A stretch of 64,000 nucleotides of DNA. Origin: Lolium rigidum. Lineage: Eukaryota; Streptophyta; Magnoliopsida; Poales; Poaceae. How positions within the stretch are numbered: the stretch's first letter is position 1; each line of letters begins with the position of its first letter. The notes under the pieces were generated by a model. It was not told where the DNA came from. It saw only the letters and a list, made by a program, of their open reading frames with translations, and searched no databases. The position numbers were made by a program, and so were the translations under genes. Shown piece by piece: positions 57,747 through 64,000 of the stretch. The DNA lies in assembly GCF_022539505.1 (NCBI RefSeq), contig NC_061510.1:275424330-275488329 (forward strand), in the 5' to 3' direction.

Positions 57747-57751
57747 GGGGA

Positions 57752-59960
57752 TGAAGGAGATATGCCCTAGAGGCAATAATAAAGTGGTTATTATTTATAT
57801 CTCTATGTTTATGATAAATGTTTATATGTCATGCTATAATTGTATTAACCGAAACATTAGTACATGTGTGATATGTAGACAAACAAAGAGTCCCTAGTAT
57901 GCCTCTTAACTAGCTTGTTGATTAATGGATGATTAGTTTCATAATCATGAACATTGGATGTTATTAATAACAAGGTTATATCATTATATGAATGATGTAA
58001 TGGACACACCCAATTAAGCGTAGCATAAGATCTCGTCATTAAGTTATTTGCTATAAGCTTTCGATACATAGTTACCTAGTCCTTATGACCATGAGATCAT
58101 GTAAATCACTTATACCGGAAAGGTACTTTGATTACACCAAACGCCACTACGTAAATGGGTGGTTATAAAGGTGGGATTAAGTATCCGGAAAGTATGAGTT
58201 GAGGCATATGGATCAACAGTGGGATTTGTCCATCCCGATGACGGATAGATATACTCTGGGCCCTCTCGGTGGAATGTCGTCTAATGTCTTGCAAGCACAT
58301 GAATAAGTTCATAAGAGACCACATACCACGGTACGAGTGACGAGGGAATACCTCGGCAATGCCTACGTATTGTAGACTAGGGTTTCGGGAGAGCGACGAT
58401 GGAGATTCCGGGAGCGAGATTAGGCACACGACGTACCCAGCTTCGGGTCCCCTCGGTGGAGGATCCCTACGTGCTGCTAGCAATCCAGTATATGATCATA
58501 GATGTGTTTACAGGGTGCCGCCATAGGCGGAGATATGTTGTCTATCTATTATTGTCTATCTATTGTCCTCTTTCTTCTCCTCTATTTCGGGTGCCCTAGC
58601 TGGCTTTATATATGCAACCAGCCTAGGGTTTTACAAGAGTCCTAGTCGACTACTTCTTCGGGTTGCCTTGTTGGGCCTTCTCCATATTTGGTCTTCTCCA
58701 TATTGGGCCGAGCCAGGTATACTAATAATGGGTACCCGAAGGGTATGCCCATGTCAACGAGTAAAGAGTACTTGTCAGGAGATGAGGTTGAACAAGGTAT
58801 AGAGAGATACCGAAGATCAAACCTCGGACAAGTAAAATATCGCGTGACAAAGGGAATTGGTATCGTATGTGAATGGTTCATTCGATCACTAAAGTCATCG
58901 TTGAATATGTGGGAGCCATTATGGATCTCCAGATCCCGCTATTGGTTATTGGTCGGAGTGAGTACTCAACCATGTCCGCATAGTTCGCGAACCGTAGGGT
59001 GACACACTTAAAGTTGGATGTTGAAATGGTAGAACTTGAATATGGAATGGAGTTCGAATATTTGTTCGGAGTCCCGGATGAGATCCCGGACATCACGAGG
59101 AGTTCCGGAATGGTCCGGAGAATAAGATTCATATATAGGAAGTCATTTTATATGATTAAAATGATGCGGAAGGTTCTATGGAAGGTTCTAGAAGGTTCTA
59201 GAAAAGTCCGGAAGAAACCACCAAGGAAGGTGGAGTCCTGGAGGGACTCCACCTCCATGGTCGGCCAACCCTAGAGGGGGTGGAGTCCCAAGTGGACTCT
59301 CCCAAGGGGGGCCGGCCACCCCCTCCATGGAAGGTGGAACTCCCACCTCTAGTGGGAGTCCTAGCTTGGGTAGGTTTCCCTATCATATGGAAGGTTTTGG
59401 GTTCGGGTCTTATTCGGAGACTTGTAGTCCAACCCTTGGGGCTTCCACCTATATAATGAGGGGCCAAGGGAGGGGGCCGGCCACCCCAAGACCACAAGCT
59501 GGCCGCCCCCCTTGAAGTGGCCGGCCACCCCCTCCCAAACCCTAGCCGCCCCCCTCTCTTCCATATCTCCCGCGTGCTTTAGCAAAGCTCCGCCGGAGTT
59601 CTCCACCACCACCGACACCACGCCGTCGTGCTGTCGGATTCAAGAGGAGCTACTACTTCCGCTGCCCGCTAGAACGGGAGGTGGATATCGTCTTCATCAA
59701 CAACCGAACGTGTGACCGAGTACGGAGGTGCTGCTCGTTCGTGGCGCCGGAGGGATCGTGATCAAGATCTTCTACGCGCTTTTGCAAGCGGCAAGTGAAC
59801 GTCTACCTCAGCAACAAGAGCCTCCTCTTGTAGGCTTTGGAATCTCTTCAAGGGTGAGACTCGATAAACCCCTCGTTGCTACCGTCTTCTAGATTGCATC
59901 TTGGCTTGGATTGCGTGTTCGCGGTAGGAAATTTTTGTTTTCTATGCAACGTTATCCTAC
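57752..59960 (+). repeat. 5' LTR of the second copia, containing a solo LTR
   Basis: TGAAGGAGATATGCCCTAGA at the start; TATA box CTATATAATG near 59449; ends GTTATCCTAC where the other copy has ATCCTACA. Interrupted at 58338-58756. Confidence 0.93.
58338..58756. mobile_element. 419-bp probable solo LTR inside the copia LTR
   Basis: Starts TGACGAGGGAATACC and ends ATGCCCATGTCA, with ACGAG on both sides (58333-58337, 58757-58761). The flanking copia LTR matches the uninterrupted copies at 13521 and 20533 exactly across the site. It contains a TATA box (TTTATATATG, 58605-58614) and TTGTAGACTAGGGTTTC near its 5' part. It has no coding capacity. Alternatively it is a whole TRIM-like element, but no internal repeat pair is seen. 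Confidence 0.85.
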
Positions 59961-59963
59961 GAG

Positions 59964-59975
59964 TGGTATCGAGCC
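59964..59975 (+). promoter_or_regulatory. Copia primer-binding site
   Basis: TGGTATCGAGCC, three bases after the LTR, close to the initiator-Met tRNA complement (TGGTATCAGAGC). Confidence 0.65.
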
Positions 59976-60483
59976 GTGTCTATGCATAGATGGTTGCACG
60001 AGTAGAACACAATGGTTTTGTGGGCGTTGATGCTCTTTTTATCTTTAGTTTGAGTACTTTGCATCTTTGTGGCATAGTGGCATGAAGCGGCTCGGACTAA
60101 CTTTACATGACCGCGTTCATGAGACTTGTTCCTCGTTCGACATGCAACTTGTATTGCATAAGAGGCTTTGCGGGTGTCTGTCTCTCCTACTATAGTGAAG
60201 ATTCAATTTACTCTTCTATTGAAAACATTAGTATCAACGTTGTGGTTCATGTTCGTAGGTAGATTAGATCTCTCTCGAAAACCCTAAACCACGTAAAATA
60301 TGCAAACCAAATTAGAGACGTCTAACTTGTTTTTGCAGGGTTTGGTGATGTGATATGGCCATAATGTGATGATGAATATGTATGAGATGATCATTATTGT
60401 ATTGTGGCAACCGGCAGGAGCCTTATGGTTGTCTTTAAATTTCATGTTGAGTAGTATTTCAAAGTAGTTGTAATAGTTGCTAC

Positions 60484-60693
60484 ATGGAGGACAATCATGA
60501 AGACGGCACCATTGACCTTGACGCTACGCCGACGATGATGGAGATCATGCCCGAAGATGATGGAGATCATGTCCGTGCTTTGGAGATGAAGATCAAAGGC
60601 GCAAAGACAAAAGGGCCATATTATATCACATATGAACTGCATGTGATGTTAATCCTTTTTATGCATCTTATTTTGCTTAGATCGCGACGGTAG
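60484..60693 (+). CDS. Small leader ORF of the second copia, 69 residues
   Basis: Counterpart of 19789-20010. The first 58 residues differ from it by only a few substitutions (MEDNHEDGTIDLDATPTMME, MKIKGAKTKGPYYITYELHV); an extra T near 60658 changes the last residues. It lies in the leader about 470 bases before gag. Function unknown. Confidence 0.45.
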   Translation: MEDNHEDGTIDLDATPTMMEIMPEDDGDHVRALEMKIKGAKTKGPYYITYELHVMLILFMHLILLRSRR

Positions 60694-61159
60694 CATTATA
60701 AGATGATCCCTCACTAAAATCTCAAGATAATAAAGTGTTCATCCTTAGTAGCACCGTTACCATGACTTGTCGTTTCGAAGCATCTCGTGATGATCGGGTG
60801 TGTTAGAATCAACAAGTACATACAACGGGTGCAAGACAGCTTTGCACATGCGGATACTAAGGTGGCCTTGACGAGCCTAGCATGTACAGACATGGTCTCG
60901 GAACACGTGATACCGAAAGGTAGAGCATGAATCATATGGTTGATATGATGAACACTTTGAGTGTTCGCCATTGAAATCACACCTTGTCTCGTGATGATCG
61001 GACTTAGGTGCGGTGGATTTGGTTCGTGTGATCACTAAGACAATGCGAGGGATATTGTTTTGAGTGGGAGTTCACTTAGTTTATAATTATGTTGAATTAA
61101 AATTTGAACTCAATTTGTCATAAACTTAGTCTAAACTTTTGCAAATATATGTTGTAGAG

Positions 61160-64000
61160 ATGGCGTCCCCAATCAATTTTAACCAGTTCCTAGAGAAAGA
61201 AAAACTTAAGAGCAACGGTAGCAACTTCACCGACTGGTTCCGTCATGTGAGGATCTTCCTCTCTGGCAGAAATCTGCAATATGTGCTTGATGCACCGCTA
61301 GGTGACCCTCCTGCAGAAACTGAAATCGATGAAGTAAAAGCTGTTTACGAGACTCGGAAAATTCGGTACTCTCAAGTTCAGTGTGCCATCCCGTGCGATC
61401 CGGAATCCGATCTTCAAAAACGTTTTGAGCACCACGATCCTCATGAGTTGATGAAAGAGCTGAAAGCTATTTTTGAGACTCATGCGGCTGTGGAATGCTA
61501 TGAAGCATCAAAACAATTCTTCAGCTGCATGATGGAAGAAGGCAGCTCCGTTAGTGAGCACATGCTCGCCATGACCGGGCATGCGAAGAAACTTAGTGAC
61601 TTGGGAATAGTGATTCCTAACAGACTGGGGATTAATCGTGTCCTTCAATCACTCGCCACCAAGTTACAAGAACTTTGTGATGAACTACAATATGCAGAAC
61701 ATGAACAAGGAGTTACCTGAACTCTTTGGCATGCTAAAAGCTGCTGAGATTGAGATCAAGAAAGAGAACCAAGTTTTGATGGTCAACAAGACCACCAGTT
61801 TCAAGAAACAGGGCAAGTCTAAGGGAAAATTCAAGAAGGGTGGCAAGAAAGCTGCCACGCCTCCTGTGAAACCTAAGAACGGCCCTAAGCCTGATGCTCG
61901 AGTGCTATTACTGCAAGGAGAAGGGACACCGGAAGCGTAATTGCTCCAAGTATCCGGCTGATCCGAAGAGCGGCCTTGTCAAGAAGAAGAAAGAAGGTAT
62001 ATCCGATATACATGTTATAGATGTTTATCTCACCGGTCCTCGTTCTAGTACCTGGGTATTTGATACTGGTTCGGTTGCTCATATTTGTAACTCGACACAG
62101 GAACTAAAGAATAAACGGAGACTACTGAAAGATGAAGTGACGATGCGCGTTGGAAACGGATCCAAGGTAAATGTGATCGCAGTCGGCACACTTCCTCTAC
62201 ATCTGCCTTCGGGATTAGTTTTAAGCCTAAATAATTGTTATTTTATACCTGCGTTAAGCATGAACATTATATCTGGATCTTGTTTAATGCAAGACGGTTA
62301 TTCATTCAAGTCTGAGAATAATGGTTGTTCTATTTAAATGAATAATATCTTTTATGGTCGAGCACCTGAAAAGAATGGCTTATTTCTGTTAGATCTCGAT
62401 AGTAGTGATACGCATATACATAACATTGATGCCAAGCGAATTAAATTGAATGATAATTCTACTTATATGTGGCATTCGTCGTCTTGGTCATATTGGAGTG
62501 AAACGCATGAAGAAACTCCATACTGATGGATTACTTGAATCACTTGACTTTGAGTCACTTGATAGATGCGAAGCATGTCTAATAGGTAAAATGACTAAGA
62601 CTCCATTTTCTGGTATGATGGAGCGAGCTACTGACTTATTGGAAATCATACATACCGATGTGTGCGGACCAATGAGCGTGGCATCACGCGGTGGTTATCG
62701 TTATGTTCTAACCTTCACAGATGATCTGAGTAGATATGAGTATATCTATTTCATGAAACATAAATCCGAAACTTTTGAGAAGTTTAAGGAATTTCAAAGT
62801 GAAGTAGAAAATCAACGTAACAAGAAGATTAAATTTCTATGATCTGATCGTGGAGGTGAATATCTGAGTTATGAGTTTGGCATGCATTTAAAGAAATGCG
62901 GAATACTTTCACAATTGACACCGCCGGGAACACCACAAAGAAATGGTGTGTCCGAACGTCGTAATCGAACTCTCTTAGATATGGTTCGTTCTATGATGTC
63001 TCTTACTGATTTGCCGTTATCATTTTGGAGTTATGCATTAGAGACAGCCGCATTCACTTTAAATAGAGCACCATCAAAATCCGTAGAAACGACACCGTAT
63101 GAATTATGGTTTAATAAGAAACTTAAGTCGTCGTTCCTGAAAGTTTGGGGTTGCGAAGCCTATGTAAAGAAGTTACAACCGGACAAGCTAGAACCCAAAG
63201 CGGAGAAATGCGTCTTCATAGGATACCCTAAGGAAACTATAGGGTACACTTTCTATCACAAATCCGAAGGCAAAATCTTTGTTGCTAAGAACAGAACCTT
63301 TCTTGAGAAATAATTTCTCACTAAAGAAGTGACTGGAAGAAAAGTAGAACTCGATGAGATTGATGAATCTATACTCGTTGATCAGAGTAGCGCAGTACCG
63401 GAAGTTGTACCTGTACCGCCTACATCGGCAACAGAGGAAGCTAATGATAATGATCATGAAACTTCGAACGAGGAAACTACTGAACCTCGCGGATCGACAA
63501 GGGAGCGTGCCACTCCCGATTGGTATGATCCTTGTCTAAATGTCATGATTGTGGATAACAATGATGAGGACCCTGCGACGTATGAAGAAGCGATGATGAG
63601 CCCAGATTCCAACAAATGGCAAGAAGCCATGAAATCCGAAATGGGATCCATGTATGATAACAAAGTATGGACTTTGGTAGTCTTACCTGATAGCCGAAAG
63701 GCTGTCGAGAATAAATGGATCTTCAAGAGAAAAACAGATGCTGATGGTAATATTACTGTCTATAAAGCTCGATTTGTCGCAAAGGGTTTCCGACAAATTC
63801 AAGGAGTTGACTACGATGAGACTTTCTCACTCGTAGTGAAGCTAAAATCTGTGAGGATTTTGTTAGCAATAGCTGCATTTTTCGATTATGAGATTTGGCG
63901 GATGGATGTCAAAACGGCGTTCCTTAATGGAGACATTGAGGAAGAGTTGTATATGGTACAACCCAAAGGTTTTGTCGATCCTAAAAATGCTGACAAAGTA
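61160..64000 (+). pseudogene. Copia gag-pol, decayed, runs off the window
   Basis: Start MASPINF at 61160. Gag (to about 61890) shifts frame near 61650. The zinc knuckle is intact in sequence (CYYCKEKGHRKRNC, near 61900) but in another frame. Next come the protease (FDTGSVAHICN, near 62058), the pre-integrase region (LGHIGVKRMKKLH, near 62485; ending CEACLIGK), integrase core (IIHTDVCGP, 62647; SDRGGEY, 62843, just after a TGA at 62840), and the integrase C-terminal part to a stop at 63311-63313. RT begins near 63700 (NKWIFKRKTDADG; MDVKTAFLNGDIEEELYMVQ near 63903) and continues past 64000. Stops or shifts also near 61900, 62335 and 62480. Confidence 0.92.

Larger units (their letters stand above)
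52593..57751 (+). mobile_element. Second member of the non-autonomous gypsy family, 3' LTR not in window
   Basis: 5' LTR 52593-54193 (1601 bases), primer site at 54203, ORF at 54451-55158, non-coding region to the polypurine tract AAGCTTGGGGA at 57741-57751. There the copia element begins (57752), so the remaining purine bases and the 3' LTR should lie beyond base 64000. No pol genes. Collinear with 29961-35045 outside the ORF. Confidence 0.92.
57752..64000 (+). mobile_element. BARE/Angela-like copia, plus orientation, continues beyond window
   Basis: 5' LTR 57752-59960 (about 1785 bases once the 419-base insertion and its TSD are removed), primer site at 59964, leader ORF, gag and pol to the RT region at the window end. 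Closely related to the element at 13521-22315. It inserted after GGGGA (57747-57751) in the polypurine tract of the gypsy-like element; the matching GGGGA should follow its 3' LTR outside the window. Confidence 0.95.

Noticed and set aside
1..64000. Search for a bacterial-type defence system, CRISPR array, operon, tRNA or rRNA
   Set aside because: Spliced genes, plant transposable elements, TATA boxes and plant MITEs make this nuclear plant DNA; no RNA gene or direct-repeat/spacer array of CRISPR type was seen.

Overview
The window reads as repeat-rich grass nuclear DNA from a large genome. BARE/Angela-type copia elements, gypsy elements with Asp-tRNA-type primer sites, CACTA elements with ACCGGT palindromes, Stowaway- and Tourist-like MITEs and plant LINEs point to Pooideae, most likely Triticeae or a close relative such as oat. 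I found no cellular gene I would defend and no rRNA, tRNA or CRISPR array. Nearly all of the 64 kb can be assigned to nested transposable elements, and target-site duplications (TSDs) let most of the nesting be resolved to the base.

Left block (1-40488): an old CACTA (En/Spm) DNA transposon whose left end lies outside the window. It holds a decayed TNP2-type transposase (90-3346), a 125-bp tandem array (3698-4229), a 170-residue accessory ORF (4379-4891), a purine-rich array (5066-5607) and a multi-exon second gene (7587-11058) with a Transposase_24-like region, a DUF8039-like region and a Ulp1-type cysteine protease. The last exon of that gene is split between two codons by a 28.8-kb gypsy element (11059-39860, TSD ATGAC). 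The missing 27 codons and stop resume at 39866-39949, followed by the CACTA right end near 40488.

The gypsy element is of the Tat type. Its gag-pol is on the plus strand and a spliced antisense gene on the minus strand (28156-38105), with its own TATA box. It carries two younger insertions: a reverse-oriented BARE/Angela-like copia (13521-22315, TSD AGCAA) inside gag, and a non-autonomous gypsy-like element (29961-37176, TSD GTGGC) inside exon 1 of the antisense gene. The second insertion is rearranged: it has three LTR copies, one truncated, and an internal duplicate of 216 bp of host flank.

Middle block (40489-51395): a PIF/Harbinger-like element with a broken GRF-type zinc-finger/coiled-coil gene (41249-42883, TSD TAA), a Tourist-like MITE (43143-43427, TSD TTA), and a degraded LINE (about 43850-51395) split in its endonuclease by a 4.75-kb probable solo LTR (45301-50045, TSD AAGAG).

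Right block (51395-64000): short direct repeats, a 106-bp tandem repeat (52182-52592), a second member of the non-autonomous gypsy family (from 52593) with a different ORF, and inside its polypurine tract a second BARE/Angela-like copia (57752 to the window end). The 5' LTR of that copia contains a 419-bp probable solo LTR (58338-58756, TSD ACGAG). Almost all coding sequence is broken by stops or frameshifts. The intact ORFs are small ones in the CACTA, the two non-autonomous gypsy elements, and the leader of both copia elements.
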